This document shows, piece after piece, positions 11,635 to 24,618 of a stretch of DNA of 64,000 bases; the first letter of the stretch is position 1; each line of letters begins with the position of its first letter. The notes below the pieces were generated by a model that had not been told where the DNA came from, did no database searches, and was given only the letters and a program-made list of their open reading frames with translations. Made by a program: the position numbers and the translations under genes. Source of the stretch: Batillaria attramentaria (lineage: Eukaryota; Mollusca; Gastropoda; Batillariidae); contig JACVVK020000013.1 of assembly GCA_018292915.2 (NCBI GenBank), positions 347,001 through 411,000 on the forward strand, read 5' to 3'.

Positions 11635-14600
11635 CGTAAGTAGAGTATTGCATTGCAAGGAGATGTGCCGGTAGTCTCCGAACGACCAGGTGCTGAGCAC
11701 AGTCCTTGGAGTCGATTTTTGGTGCTGATGTCACTGACTACGCCTCACAGGACGGAATGGCACAGCTTGATGGCATCTTCATGTTGCTGCAGACTTTATG
11801 GAGAGACGTGACCATCCTGACGGCTCGAGGTCTACTAAATCGCCGGCCCAGCTGAATTGGAATGGCGCGATATTTTCTTGCCCTAATTACACGCAAAATG
11901 ATAATGGCGCTGCCTTGTCTATCTTCCTGCTCTGCCTACAACGGGGAGCAGTCGAGGTGGCCCGGAGTGTTCCCCGTGCTACTACAATTCAAAAGTAGTT
12001 AACGATTAAAGCCACATATTTGAAATAGAGTATGCACCCTTCTTCACACATTAGTTCTGTTTTAAGCCGTTTTCTTTTTGAAACATTTCATTCATACAGA
12101 CGCAACTAAATCCATTTAACAGGTAGCACCGAGTTTGGGTTTTTTTGCCTTCCCAGTTTCAATTGCAAGTAGCACCGGAAACACATCTTGGATTTCGTTT
12201 GGTCTGCGTGAAAGAAACGGTTAGTTATTATGGCTTTGATCCGCGCATGTAACAAAGATTATTTCGCGGCTTTAAAAAAAAAAACCCGGCCGTTTATCAA
12301 ACAGAAAACGACTCACAAACTTAAAACGGTATTAACATTTAAAGATGTGTGCATGCTTGTATTTCAAACGCGTGGTTTTACCTAAGAACAATCCTCGCCA
12401 AACACTTTTGATTCGAAGTAGCACCGGAAAATCTTCGCCATCCTGACTGACCCCCGCGTAGACGCAAATGAATATTGCGCGCAGCTCTCAGTGCCTCTCC
12501 TGTCAGGACCATGTTGTCCATTCAGCTCGTTTTGGATCAGCGAGGGCGTCAACTGTGACACCACGGCCGCCATTTTCTTTGATCTCATTGCCGGAAGTGG
12601 GATGGATTTTGTGTCACGTGTTAATGGTTGGGTGTCGTTAAAAAAACCGTTTCAACCCGTTGAGGTTCAAACAGTACTACACAGTTAGCGCAGGCTCGAT
12701 CAATGAACTGTGCTTGATCGCAAGGAGAGTTTAGATTGGAAGAGGGTGGGGGTGGGTGTTTGGGTGTTTAACGTTCTTTTTCGCCACTGGAACAGACTGT
12801 ACGCTCACGTAAGTCTCCCGCGTGAACCAGTCATAGATGAAGATTATGTATCAACTTTCAATCGTGAATATAAAAGCGTTTCGTTTGTTGCCTTTATCAC
12901 TCACGCGCTCATCCATTTATTTTTACCTTCAGCACAGATCGAAAGTCCTCCATCCAGTTCATTTCTGCACTGAGTAGTGCTCCACATTACACTATTTACT
13001 GTTATCATTTTTGTAATGTTTAATCCTTTGAGTGGATAAAACTGGAGTGTACAAGACAAACGAATAGCGAAATGACCCTTGCTGCCCCAGCTCGCTGCAG
13101 TATACAATTCCATCTAAAAGGGCCTAAGTGCTTATAAAATCAATGGCGCTTAGTCTCTTTTGGCAATTAACGTACCATTGTCCACGCCGGTGTCATGATT
13201 GAGATGGCCGCCCAGACTGTCCAATTATCCTGCAGCATCAGTCCCTGTAGGACTGTCATTCCACTAAAGCCAACACTTAAGACACGTAAAACAAGTGGGA
13301 TCTCTGATGGTGGTTATTTTCCACTCGTCCTGTCATTAAGCGTAAGCTGATGTTTGCTACCTGAGATTCCCCTGAGCCCAGCCCTAGACTGTTTGTGTGG
13401 GCGTTCTGAAAGCTCCCTCAAGGCCAATAGAAAGTGCCGACGAAGCAAGATTCCAAGCTGTCATTTGACCTTAAGAGTTTTAGCATTAAGGAGGGTTGTT
13501 TGGCAGCAATGTGTGGCATTTGAAATCCACCTGAGGGTTTCAGTGCACTTACCTCAGAAGCTTTTAAAATGAACAACAATATTGCTTTTACATTATTACA
13601 AGAGTCAAATGACTTTGCCCCACAAAACAAAACAAAAGAAATGAATCGGCGAGACAATGCACACATCTGGGACTCGCGCTGAAATGGTTATTATCGTACT
13701 ATCGTATTGTGTTGGTCATGCTGTACCAGCCGTATTGTCGCCAGTGTCAGTGAACGCCGCGTACCTTATCACTAGCGACACTGGAAACGGACTGTACTGT
13801 CACAACAGATTACTGATTCCGACGTTAAAAGAGGCCGAAAAGCTGGCAAATGGCTCAGACATGCAAAGTTTTAAAATCACCACTCAAAGTCCTAAATAAA
13901 AGCTTAAACATCCGTAGAAGCCAAGTTTCCGAAGGTAGAGGAAAACAGAAACAACTTCGGAACTTTCACTCTCTCCATGCATGAAATTACAGAAATCAGA
14001 CGGTATGTACATGATCAGCAGTGTTGTTTGAAACTTGAGTTTTGGCAGTTACGGTAAACGTGAAAGTTGTTTGTATCGATCATTACTTTGATCAATCAAA
14101 TCAGAAACAGGCAACAGCGATCTGACCACGTGATCTACCTGCCTGCTTCTTCCGTCAAATGGTAAAAGGGCTAAAAGGCATTTAACAAATCCATGGCGTT
14201 TTTCCTTTTAATTATTATTTATTTATTATTTAAAGCACGTTTATCAAATGACGGTAGAGGGGTGTCTCTAAATGCACACTTAAAGACCAGAATAGTCACT
14301 CCCTGCGTCACAGACGCGCCAAAAGCGGACAGAACCGTGCTGCGAGGACGGCTATGCACATGACCCCACGCCACATGTGGCCGAGCCGTATTAGGAAGCT
14401 GCGCAAGATCCCAGACGTGCCTGCTGATCCTGGGCAGATTTGGCCTGATCCCTTTCTGTCGCCCGCTACTCGGCACGTGCAGGAAACAGAGGTGTGACGT
14501 GTCTAGTGGACTACTGATATTATCTGTAGTTTGGGTGAACTATGTGTAGTTAGTTTGAGGGCAACAGATGTAGCTCTGCGATAGAGGAGGGCGGGTGATT

Positions 14601-14688
14601 GTTGGAATTCCTCAATAATAATTATGCAGTATAATACTTTCTTCTTTTTCTTCTTTTTCCGGGCCCAACTCTTTTCCAGCTCTAGTCA
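11635..14688. other. Mostly unique noncoding sequence
   Basis: Contains one SINE fragment and two copies of GTAGCACCGGAAA (12168, 12419). No gene recognised. Confidence 0.6.
12737..12786 (-). mobile_element. SINE family A, 3' fragment
   Basis: Antisense GGGTGTTTGGGTGTTTAACG followed by a decayed CCACC segment. Confidence 0.65.
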
Positions 14689-14689
14689 T

Positions 14690-14818
14690 ATTCCTCCCAG
14701 GTCATTGGTTGAATGCACGAAGGGCTGGGAAGCTGGGGCAATTTTCACTAAGCACGATGATGAGATTGTGGATGATGGTATGATGATGATGTGGGGGTCC
14801 GTGTGGCTTGAGACTGAG
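14690..14818 (+). repeat. Dispersed repeat with (GATGAT)-rich core, copy 1 of 2
   Basis: Aligns by eye with the reverse complement of 38825-38955: ATTCCTCCCA, GAAGGG, GCTGGGGCAA, a GATGATG-rich core, GTCCGTGTGGCTTGAGA. Confidence 0.7.
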
Positions 14819-15278
14819 TGACAGGGTCGTATTCCACGTTTCCCGTTATAAGTATCCCGACGTTAACTAGGCCTGGGAACTACGGCACATACGGTGCCGG
14901 CCCTATAATCACGCATATAATGAGGTGTGTATCATAAAAAGGGAAGCACCTTCAAAGTCGCACCCGTGAAATGGGTGAATCTCGGCTGTGTGGCAACAGC
15001 CTCCTAACTGGTTCCATAGCATACCCGCTCTGGGTAGAAGTCGCCGGACGTAGGTAGGAGGCATCCCGCTTGCCAATCGTCCGAACTGCTAAACATTACA
15101 CTACGGGGACCGGTTGAGTATAATATTTTCAGAATGACGACCAAAGACCGTGGTGAAAATCCAAGCCTTTGTCGAGATAAGTCAGTTTTCACAATGTTAG
15201 AGTCGGTTCAGTTGTTGTTGTCCAGCAATGTAACTATGGCATTGTTGTCATGACTATGTTTGCATGACGTGTGAGCAT

Positions 15279-15327
<49 letters not shown>

Positions 15328-16473
15328 TCTGGAGAGTAAACCCCTGGATGGACGGAACCTCTACCCTGCCTCCTATCTGGTCACCTGCATGTTGTTCATT
15401 GTTTCCTGGGTGGTGTGAGTGCGTGAGTGTGCGTGGATGCTACGTCTGAGTGCGAGTTTTGTCCTGTACCGCCTCAACTGTAACACGCCACATCCTGACG
15501 AGTCATCGACACACTTCTTACCTTGTAGCCGCGAAACAGCTACACAGCTCAAAATAGCGTCCAATCAGCGCTCAGAAACCCCGATATACGTTTAATCCCC
15601 ATCTCTGAGAAGGCTACGATGAGTCCGATTGTTATGTCACATGTACAAATAAGGTAGTTCGTGTACTACAAACTCTGTAGACTAGGTTCTGTCCTGAGTT
15701 TGATGAATCGAACTTCTGCTAAGGTTAGCGGTAAAAATTGTATGACTAGTACTCCAGACATTTTCATATTGCTACCGAGCATGCTGACGTGACAGCATCT
15801 CCCAAATCTCACGGGAAAAAAGATTTCACACAAAATGGGATGGTTTCAAGGTATATCCCTGCCTCACCCAGTAGATGTAGACGTCCAAAATAGCTGCAGT
15901 CAGCATGTCTGATAGACCTGTCTTCCGTTTATCGATCTTTGCATAACACTTAGTCCGCTGTTCAGCGAATGTCACCACCCGTGCTCTCAGTAAACCCAAG
16001 GGGATTTGCTGCACGCGCGGATCCTCAAGTCACTGTGCAGGGCGTGAGCTTTGGAGGTGTATGAGTTATGACAACGTGGTCGACCTTCCTCAGCGACGAG
16101 TCGCAGAGGCTAAACGAGGTTGTACGGCGCTTCATGGGTGAACGAGTGTGGCCTTAATGACACGTGTAGGCGAGAAAGGTTGGTCCTATTTACCATCACG
16201 CCTACACATGTTACAAATTCAGTGTTAAGAACTATGTACAGTCGAACAGGCTTCAGTCGAATTCGCAGGGGAAATGGACTTCTGTTCGACTTATCCGAAG
16301 TTTGTTTTATCTGTCATGACGGATACGGTCGATTTTCAAAAAGGGTTTCGAGCTAAGCGAGTTGCACCCATTCCGACCCCCCAGATTCGGTTTAGACACC
16401 GACAATTTATTTCCCCTGGTCAAAACAAGCTTATTGCTGGAATTAATTACACTCATCACTCTTCTGAAAAAGA
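14819..16473. other. Unique noncoding sequence with one microsatellite
   Basis: No gene recognised. A weak tRNA-like stretch on the minus strand near 15000-15113 lacks a convincing B box. Confidence 0.55.
15282..15326 (+). repeat. (GT)n microsatellite
   Basis: About 45 bp of GT. Confidence 0.99.
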
Positions 16474-16560
16474 TGGTCGGTGGTCTAGTGGTTAAGACTT
16501 CGTCACCAATGCGAGAGGTTAGTTTTGAATCCCACTTGGGGCAAAGAATTTTTCTCTTTC
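16474..16560 (+). mobile_element. Probable tRNA-like SINE head
   Basis: GGTCGGTGGTCTAGTGGTTAA resembles an A box, and TTTTGAATCCCACTTGGGGC resembles a decayed B box, spaced as in a tRNA. It is similar to the head of SINE family B at 38023-38123. Confidence 0.45.
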
Positions 16561-16944
16561 GTATATGGCACCGTTCATTCGGGCCGATCGTCGGGGGGTC
16601 TCACTGCGTACTCCTGCTTCCTGCCCCTCCGCTTCGGCCGGAAATGTTCACGCTACAGATGTAGAAAAATTCCGAACTTTAACCTTTTCACTGCCGCCGT
16701 CGCAGGATTTCATGAATCGCACCAGCAGACCCCCTGTCAAATTAGTCAAAATGTTAAATCTAGATTTTCCAGTAGTTGGGGGGAAAAAGCTCTTTGAATG
16801 CAATACGGCAGGTTTTGATTCCTGTCTACAGCAGTGACGTGACGAGATGTTATCCGTGAGTGAACCGAAACGCGTCTGGCAGTGAAAGGGTTAAACTGCT
16901 GAATCCGGAGATGACCCTTTGCACCATGTGGTTGTAATGTCTGT

Positions 16945-17077
16945 GTTCATGTCTATTGTGTGAGAAAACGCGTGTGATTCACGTGAGCGTGCGTACTGGG
17001 TTCACTTTGAAGAAATTGCGTAAATCGCCTACACAATACACTATTATTGATAATAATGATATTATTATTATTATTTG
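16945..17077 (+). mobile_element. Retroelement 3' tail, (ATT)n end
   Basis: Shares GATTCACGTGAGCGTGCGT and the GTGTGAGA.AA.GCGTGT context with the reverse complement of 3121-3300, and ends in (ATT)n. Confidence 0.75.
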
Positions 17078-18302
17078 TGTGTGTTTCCGGTGCACTGGTA
17101 GCGGAGACAGGTTGTAAGAGATGTGTGATGAACACATCAAACGACCCTCCAACCCACCCAATCCCCCCCCCACCCCAACCCCCTCATCTGTGAGTTACTG
17201 TCACAGACAGATCGCTCTAAACTGTAACTGGCTCGAGAGGAATGAATTAGGTGTACTAGAAGAAATGGTTTGAACATTTTAAGTTCAACGAGATCACACA
17301 CAAGAGCCATTGACCCGTGTGAAAGCCTCCGACCCTGTCCAGTGAACGCAGCATCGTGGACCGTAGTCCAGGATATAACTCAGCCGAGTGGCACAGGGCG
17401 TGCGAGCAGAATACACACGAAGGCTCCCCCCAGAGACCTCAAACTGAGAGTCGCCAGTATTGGCATCAACTGGTTGTGTGACCCTACCCCCCTCCCCCCC
17501 CCCCCCCCCCCCCCCCCCCGCTGCATTGACACTTCGACTTACCGCTGGTTACCTTCCGACGAAAGATGTACTGACGACTTGGCAGTACACAAGCTCCTGC
17601 ATGCGATCGGATGCCGTAAATCAGCATCATAGCAATTTTGCTGTTTTGTTTCATAAATTATACGTATAACAGATTCTGCGCTGTAAATGTAGCATGCTAA
17701 TTTCAAGGATATTCATTCCTTCAGAAACCAGTTGTTTTTCAAAAATTAAAATAACATTTTGCCTGAAAACATTTTTAAAACATTGTTCACGTCAATCTAC
17801 GTTTTAATCTGATTGGATCTATTCATTCGCGTCTCGTACCCTTCCCTGTCCCTTCATTCCCCTTTGATTGAAACACTGCAGTGATCCACCCTCCACGCCC
17901 CCTACCCCTCCCCCATTGACCCTCCTTGTTTGAAAACAAAGTTACCAGGGACATAAGCCTAAAACGTAAACGTTCGTGAATCATCAGCATGTGCACTTCA
18001 GTCTACAATATTCAACATCAGGTACTACGTCCAAGTCGAAAACACACTCACCGGGCAATCTGCGGGAAAGCTAAAAAAACCAAAATGCTAACTCCGATAT
18101 TCTGAAAACCCTGACATACCTAATGCTGGCATTTTCTCGTGTAGGAGAAGAACTGTGACAGTATCCATGTGTTTGTAGCACGCTCACCTATGTGTGTACG
18201 TACCAGTCAGTTGGAAATCAACAGCAGCAAACGTATGTGTGAGCGACTTGACTGACACGCCATCATGTCACTTTGACCCATCGCCAAGTCTCACCGACGA
18301 GC
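17078..18302. other. Unique noncoding sequence
   Basis: Contains a run of 26 C at 17494-17519. No gene recognised. Confidence 0.6.
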
Positions 18303-18602
18303 ATTAATAATAATAATAATAATAAGGACGACTTATAAGGCGCCTATACATGAAATGAAACAGGCTCTAAGCGCCATACATCATAAATACATACACCACT
18401 TTCATACACAGACTCACAGGGAACATTCAAAGTTAAACAATAACTCACAACAAGCAGACTGACACAGGTGTGGAAGGGCAGAGTAAATCAGTAATCAGTT
18501 TTAAATAAGTGGGTTTTGAGGCAGCGTTTGAAGCTGGCACTGGACTCTGTGTGTCTAAGCGGTTTAGGAAGTTGGTTCCAAAGAGCTGGAGCCTGAAAGG
18601 AA
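18303..18602 (-). mobile_element. L2/CR1-like LINE 3' end with intact reverse-transcriptase C-terminus
   Basis: From about 18602 down to the stop at 18488, one open minus-strand frame encodes FQAPALWNQLPKPLRHTESS and then ASFKRCLKTHLFKTDY, a clean LINE ORF2 C-terminus. A 3'UTR with GGCGCCTTATAAG and a terminal (TTA)n to 18303 follows. It is 5'-truncated and younger than the copy at 8851. Confidence 0.92.
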
Positions 18603-19681
18603 AAGGAGAATTGACGAGAGTTCACTGTTTACCCAGCGTTACGTTCACTTGTACCGCTTGTACACGTGTCCTTACTGCCACATATCTTACGTAATTATGA
18701 TCACTCTATGTATATCGCTGTACAGCTCATGCTTGAGCTGGCAACTGTATGCGCGGTATTAAAACAAATTCAGTAACACAAACAACAAAACAAAACAAAA
18801 CAACGACAAGAACAACAACCCAACACCTGAAACTGAATCTGAATTTGGAAGACCAGGGGAAATGTGCCCGTTGTTCTACTCTCTTTACGTTGAGGGGGTT
18901 GATATCATTTGATATAAGATCCAGAAGAATCCATATACCGCCCTAGCACGTCAGCAGGGAATCCGCCGCTATCATTCACCACAAAACGTTACTTTGTGTA
19001 AACCCTTCTGTGTCTTGACACTATTGTTCTACTCTGCAATCCAGCATTCACGTAGAGACTCCGCAAAAGAGTGCTGAGAACCGTAAACATGGATTCATGA
19101 ATCTTCTACGTGAACACGTTTTGAGAGCTGCTGATTATGTTCTCTTGAAAACGTTCTGTGTGTGTGTGACAAAGCTGAAATGGGAACTTATTGGAGTCGA
19201 TTTGTTAGCTTTAATCATTTGTGTAATGCGCCTGTGGAGTTTCAGGACGATGTAGATGGCATTGTAAACTGTAAAGTGCGTTTATTACCCCTTGTTTAAG
19301 AGAAGCAACTTCCTGCTGCTTTAGGTATTTCCGCGATTCAAGTGATTAGAGAAAAAAATCTGCGAATCATGGCAGTGACGTCAGAAGTGTTTCAAATATT
19401 TGTCCAGCAACAAAGAGCGAAAGAAATAGATACAGCATAGTGATAGAATAGTGGTCTTGTCGTACAGGCAGACACCGAGTTGAAAGCAGTCTAATGAGAC
19501 AGATTACATCTGTCAAGATTAGAAAGGTAGACGGCAGTGGGGAAAACTGTGACTATCCAGCCTTGGGACTAAGCCGAAGCAACACGGTTTTTTTGTTTTT
19601 TTTTTTGCTGTGCAGCACAGTGTGCAGGCCACTCCCGGCAGAGGTGGATTTCTCGGCTTCGTTCCTATACTGCATCGGTGA
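18603..19681. other. Unique noncoding sequence
   Basis: No gene or repeat recognised. Confidence 0.6.
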
Positions 19682-19743
19682 GAGTGAGTGGGTGGGTAGG
19701 TGTTTGGGAGTTTAACGTCCTTTTCCACCACGTAAGGGTGTAT
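19682..19743 (-). mobile_element. 5'-truncated SINE family A with 12-bp target duplication
   Basis: Only the last 62 bp of the SINE are present, antisense. CTGCATCGGTGA flanks it at 19670-19681 and 19744-19755, so the truncation happened on insertion, as for LINE-driven priming. Confidence 0.9.
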
Positions 19744-19755
19744 CTGCATCGGTGA

Positions 19756-20538
19756 AAAAGGCATTTAAATGCAGTCGGACGGACTAAAGCTAAATAATGA
19801 ATAAACATCTTGAACCAGTAACGTTCACTAGATGCTGGATGTTTCAAAAAAATGAAGCTCATTGGTGACTTTTCAGATCGCTTTTTCGTTCGTTGGTATG
19901 CAGAGGGTTTAAATTCTAATTCCGGTGTTACACCGTAACACCGTGGATTCAGTTTACGTGAGAAAGGCCCTGAGTAACAGTGCTACAGCACAGTGAGATG
20001 TTAAACAGCCGGAGTGACGACAGAGTTAGTGCCCTTGAGGACCGGAAACTTGTCAGGGCTGTATCAAAGGATTATGGGTGGTTCTATTCCGGTCACAGTG
20101 AGAATTGGAGAGAGGCATTAACGACGACACTAACGTTCTCGGAGATGAAACCGGAGGTGATGAGAAGCCTCTGCGGAGTTGCAAATTGCATCTAAAGTAG
20201 CTCCTACCCCCGGGGGCCGTCTCCACCCCCGCACTGTCGCCAGAACGTCGGGAAACTGGACTGTCGTCTGCTGACTGTCTACATATAGTGGGATCTATAA
20301 TTAGTTCCCCTTGAGATGTCCACTTTCCCCGGAATCCTTGGCCACACGGCGGACATTCATTAAGCAAACTGGTTTGGGTCGCTGTAGACTGAGGACATCG
20401 TGTCTCTCTTGGCTCTGTCTGATTGAGGTACACAAATTTGTTAGTCGCCAGTTCTTCTTCGCCAAATGGTAATGGGGCTTGGGTCATTATCAAATCAAAG
20501 GCGCTCAGGCCCTTTTAACAGGAGTCGGTAGTCGCGAG

Positions 20539-20578
<40 letters not shown>

Positions 20579-20698
20579 GGGAATACACACGCAGTAAAAC
20601 GGACTGAAAGTCAACTAGTTCGTTGACAGGTGTACAAGACATTATCTTTTCATTTGCAGTCACATTGCCTCTGTCGGATCATATGAAAAATATATGGT
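19756..20698. other. Unique noncoding sequence with (CA)n
   Basis: A (CA)n tract lies at 20545-20576. A 146-codon minus-strand ORF (20053-20493) has no recognisable domain and is not called. Confidence 0.55.
20545..20576 (+). repeat. (CA)n microsatellite
   Basis: 32 bp of CA. Confidence 0.98.
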
Positions 20699-20703
20699 CA
20701 CAC

Positions 20704-21020
20704 TGTTGTATTTTTCTCCTGCTATGTCGCTCTCTCGGTGCACTCGCAGAGAAGACACGGGATACAACAGGCTGGAACTCCAATACTTTATTAACAGAAG
20801 ATGCGCAAGAACAAACTCATGAAAGAGGAAGAAGAACCCAGAACGCTGTGCAGTGCTGCTTATATACTAACAGGTCAGATCTAGAACATTCTGTAACATA
20901 CTGGCAAGTACGGAATCTTTCCGAGGTCACGTAATCTGCTGACGTTACTGCACTCGCATGTTCTGGGATGGTCTAGAAATTTCCATCGAAATGCAGTGAC
21001 TTTTCGCGATCTCTACAACA
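20704..21020 (-). mobile_element. Solo LTR of an LTR retrotransposon (317 bp, CACAC duplication)
   Basis: The minus strand begins TGTTGTAGAG and ends AAATACAACA, so TGTTGTA/TACAACA form the terminal inverted repeat. Inside are a TATA box (AGTATATAAGC, about 20870) and a polyadenylation signal (TTAATAAAG, about 20788) in LTR order. CACAC precedes (20699-20703) and follows (21021-21025) the element, giving a 5-bp target duplication. No internal coding part is present. The 5-bp duplication fits Ty3/gypsy or BEL/Pao. Confidence 0.85.
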
Positions 21021-22934
21021 CACACAAAACCTCTTTTTCAAGATTTTCTCGTCTTTTGAAAATATGCACAGTTAATTAATTTTCTTGTAGATTTCTCTCA
21101 GTCTCGTGGACATTTGCTCCAAGCGTCAATCAATCAACCAATCAAACGACGAAATAGGCACACGTGATCCTGCGTCCGCATACTTTTTCAGCCATGGAGA
21201 AATCTGTTTACGTTTATGATGAAGATGTCCCATGTTCTCTTCAAAAAAGCTCTATCGGTTCATTTCTCCGGCGGACATTCAATCTGCATACATAACGTCC
21301 TACTCATCACACTTTACCTTGGCAGATAAGTGTCGGGTCTACGTGTTAATAGCTTGCCAGCCTGGGACAGACCAGACTTACAGAACGGAAATAGGACACT
21401 AGGATCCGGGGACATCACTCAGACACTAGGCAGTCAGTGCATTTCCTTTTGACCTTCTCTACGATTGGAGTCCATTGTCTCTTGCCAGGCCGGCCATCTT
21501 TTCCTCCGCTAAACAAATTTACAGTTTCAGTTCATCCTCCGTCTGTCTGGGACACCCCTACACTGAGTCCTGACGTGTGATTGTACCGGTTTGTCGGCAA
21601 AGCAGTGTCCATATTTTCTGTCCAATTGGTTTGTGAGGGTTTTGTCCACCTTGGGGGATTCCAAAGACAAGGACAATAAAATTTTTTAAAAAAACCGAAT
21701 GTTTAGGTTTCTTCGGGGTTGTGAACCTGGCCTTTCCGATCTCCAGTTCATTTCCAGAGGCTGGCGAGGGTCGGGGTAGTTATGGTGGCTAAGATTTGCA
21801 ATCTAAATCAAGAGATTGTGGTTTGGAATCTCGACAAGATCCAGATTTGTTCACACCTTTTCCAGCATACCCCGTCTTGGAAGTCATGTTTGTGCAAAAT
21901 GCTCGAACCTCAAACCTGCCTATCTAGCCACTTTGTCAAAAGGCGGGTGGGTCACTGGTAAGATGTGGATCATCAGTCTTGTGTTTGAAACTTGGCAGGG
22001 TTCACCTGTCTCGACCCAAACTCCATCTGGGCAATTCCAACAATATTCGAAAATGGACATTCAGTTACGCATCTTTCTCAGTCTCGAACAAATATTTTGG
22101 AATTGCCCACCGTGATTTGTGTTTGTATGTGTGTTTATAGAGTCACTTCCCGTTGAAAATTATCTACCTTGGTTTCAGACCCTTTTTTTTCTAGATTTTC
22201 CCATCCTTCCCTACGCCTTGCAATTCCGCAACTCTAAAAATCGCCAGTGTGACCGAAGCTTTCAACAAGACCCCCGCGGCCACTGGTGCGATAACGGAGG
22301 TCGGTGTCGAACAATCAATACCCACACTCATTGCACGTCTCTCTCAACAATGGCCCAATACAGTGTTGTGGTAGATACACGGACCGCCTGACATGCAAGA
22401 GCTCTCACACTTGTGGAAGTCAATACGGCTCTCAGGCCACACCGTGTATCAACACTCCACTACATCCAACACGCCATTTACCATCGTCCTCGTGCTTTCC
22501 GAGGGTTCTCCGATCGCTTGCCGTTAAGTGCTGTTTTTTCCCCTCTTCCTTACTTCTATGGGGGAGGGGGTGGTAGAAGAGGGAGATGGGGGGGGGGAGA
22601 GGGGAGGGGCAGCCCTGGCTTTCTGTGTCTCCTGTGACATGCTGTCCTAGATTTTATTGGCAGTAGCTCGATTTTCAGGCTTCCGGTAATTGTTTGCCAA
22701 ATGCGGCATTTCCAAATACGAGAAACATCCAGTGTTGTGTGATGTGTAAAGGCCGTAATACTGGCATGTTTTGCTGCTCCACTGTTGTTGTTGTTGTAGT
22801 ACCATCATCCACCCTGAAGACCAACCTCCGAGCGTAAATCCATACTCTTCCCGGACTACAGGAACCTACAGGTTGTTGTTTGTTTCCCAGTTGAGAAACT
22901 ATTGAATCTGTGCTTATAAATAGTGCGTTTGTCA

Positions 22935-22936
<2 letters not shown>

Positions 22937-22985
<49 letters not shown>
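22937..22985 (+). repeat. (GT)n microsatellite
   Basis: 49 bp of GT. Confidence 0.99.
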
Positions 22986-22991
<6 letters not shown>

Positions 22992-23138
22992 ATCGGTCAG
23001 TACTTCCACCTACCAGATAACAGCCCAACCACACTGGACGAGACCTTTTCAACAAATACATTTTTTTAATCCAAATTCTTCGTCTGTAAACTATTTCCAG
23101 CTTTCCACACAAGTCGAAGTCCCTTTATTTCCCTGAAC

Positions 23139-23208
23139 CGTCGTCGTCGTCGTTGATGTTGTTGTTGGTGGTGGTGGTGGTGATGGTGGTGGTGCTGGTG
23201 GTGGTGGA
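23139..23208 (+). repeat. Compound trinucleotide repeat (GTC)n/(GTT)n/(GGT)n
   Basis: About 70 bp shifting from GTC to GTT to GGT units. Confidence 0.97.
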
Positions 23209-23588
23209 GGTTCTTCACCTCGTGTATCCTATTAGCTACACAAACACCTCCAGCTGGTCATAGCGTGCCAACCTCCGCCAACGCAACACGAGTCTTGGTT
23301 TATCACACCCAGTGATTTGTCCTGTTGTTTTGTGATGCCACTTACACGTGCCTTTTATGCAGCATGCGCGCCAAATTACGTGCATATTGACACGCCCTCG
23401 GCTCTGCTGACACACAAGCCTCGCTAAGCGCCGGGCTCCGGTTTGTTTTGCTTGCTCCAGGTGCAATTTTTTTTCTCCTCCGGGCCAGATTATATGTCGG
23501 GGGGTCGGCAGCCTGTGAATTTGACGCCAACTGATCAAACATTTGTATCGAACGGAGGGTTGCTGGAGTGTTTCGGGGCCTGGGTTGA

Positions 23589-23931
23589 GTGTGTTGGGCA
23601 TAGTTGGGAAACACTGCTGGCAATTGTCACGTTCTCTTCAAGGCGTGCAACAGTGGCGAGGATTCTGAGGCGGTTAGAGGCTGAACGTTAGTTGGCTGAA
23701 TTCAGTTCATGATGCTTTTGGGCTCCTTGATGACGTGCAGTTATGACGTAAACATAAACAGTGTGTTGAGCATGATTTGAAAACATTGTTAGCAATTGTC
23801 ACGTTCTCTTCATGGCGTTCAACAGTGGCGAGGATTCTGAGGCGGTTAGAGGCTGAACTTTCGTTGGCTGAATCCAGTTCGTGATGCTTTGGGGCTCATT
23901 GATGACGTGCAGTTATGACGTAACATAAACA
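23589..23931 (+). repeat. 172-bp tandem duplication
   Basis: Two adjacent copies, 23589-23760 and 23761-23931, aligned end to end with roughly 10 percent differences. Shared words include CAATTGTCACGTTCTCTTCA and GACGTGCAGTTATGACGTAA. Confidence 0.95.
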
Positions 23932-23949
23932 GCGTCATCATTCTTGAAA

Positions 23950-24103
23950 AGCCGAATGATAGTGCCTTGGACTTTCAGTGCTTGTGTCTTGAGTTCGAAT
24001 CCCGGCCGGGGTGAAATATTTGTGCTGGCCTTTTTTTCTCGTTGCCTCGTCTTTAATTTCACACAAATGACGCTAAGCTCTCAAACACCCACCCACCCCC
24101 TCG
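23950..24103 (+). mobile_element. tRNA-derived SINE, family A, diverged
   Basis: AAGCCGAATGATAGTGCCTT (decayed A box), GAGTTCGAATCCCGGCCGGG (good B box), AAATATTTGTGCTGGCC, tail CACCCACCCACCCCC. Confidence 0.9.
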
Positions 24104-24573
24104 AAAAGATTATAGGCCATACATAATACATGTATATCAGTCGCACCACCGCCTCCTGTTTTGAGCTTGATAATGTCTTCTTTGTTTTCAGTTTTGGTGG
24201 CTGCCGCTTGGTACTTACCAAGTGTATTTTTTCATAAACGGACCTACGCGCAGCCCTGAACTTCATTCTTGCACATTTTTTGTGGCTGTTTTGTGTCTTC
24301 GAAAGAAGCACCAGCATTTACTGAAACGTCGGGTTGAGTCGACCCCCTAATAAACTTTTACTTATGAACAGGGGTTTTTTGTTGTTGTTTTTTTAGACAG
24401 TGAAATTGACAGTGCTAGTGACCCGTAGAAAAGACATGCAAACTGCATGCGATTAGAAAATTAATAATTCAAAGAGAAAGAACAAGTTGCTCCGCCCCAT
24501 TGATTTGATAAAAATTCGGCCCCTTTTATCATTTACCGGTAAGCCGCTTAGTTACTGAGAAGTACTGGCACTC

Positions 24574-24577
<4 letters not shown>

Positions 24578-24617
<40 letters not shown>
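24578..24617 (+). repeat. (GT)n microsatellite
   Basis: 40 bp of GT. Confidence 0.98.

Positions 24618-24618
<1 letters not shown>

Larger units (their letters stand above)
21026..23588. other. Mostly unique noncoding sequence
   Basis: Contains a G-rich run at 22560-22606, (GT)n at 22937 and trinucleotide repeats at 23139. No gene recognised. Confidence 0.6.

Noticed and set aside
20053..20493. 146-codon minus-strand ORF as a gene
   Set aside because: No recognisable motif and no supporting context.
24300..24360. Hammerhead or Penelope-like end at GAAACGTCGGG
   Set aside because: GAAAC is present, but there is no CTGATGA upstream and no stem II, so no ribozyme can be drawn.
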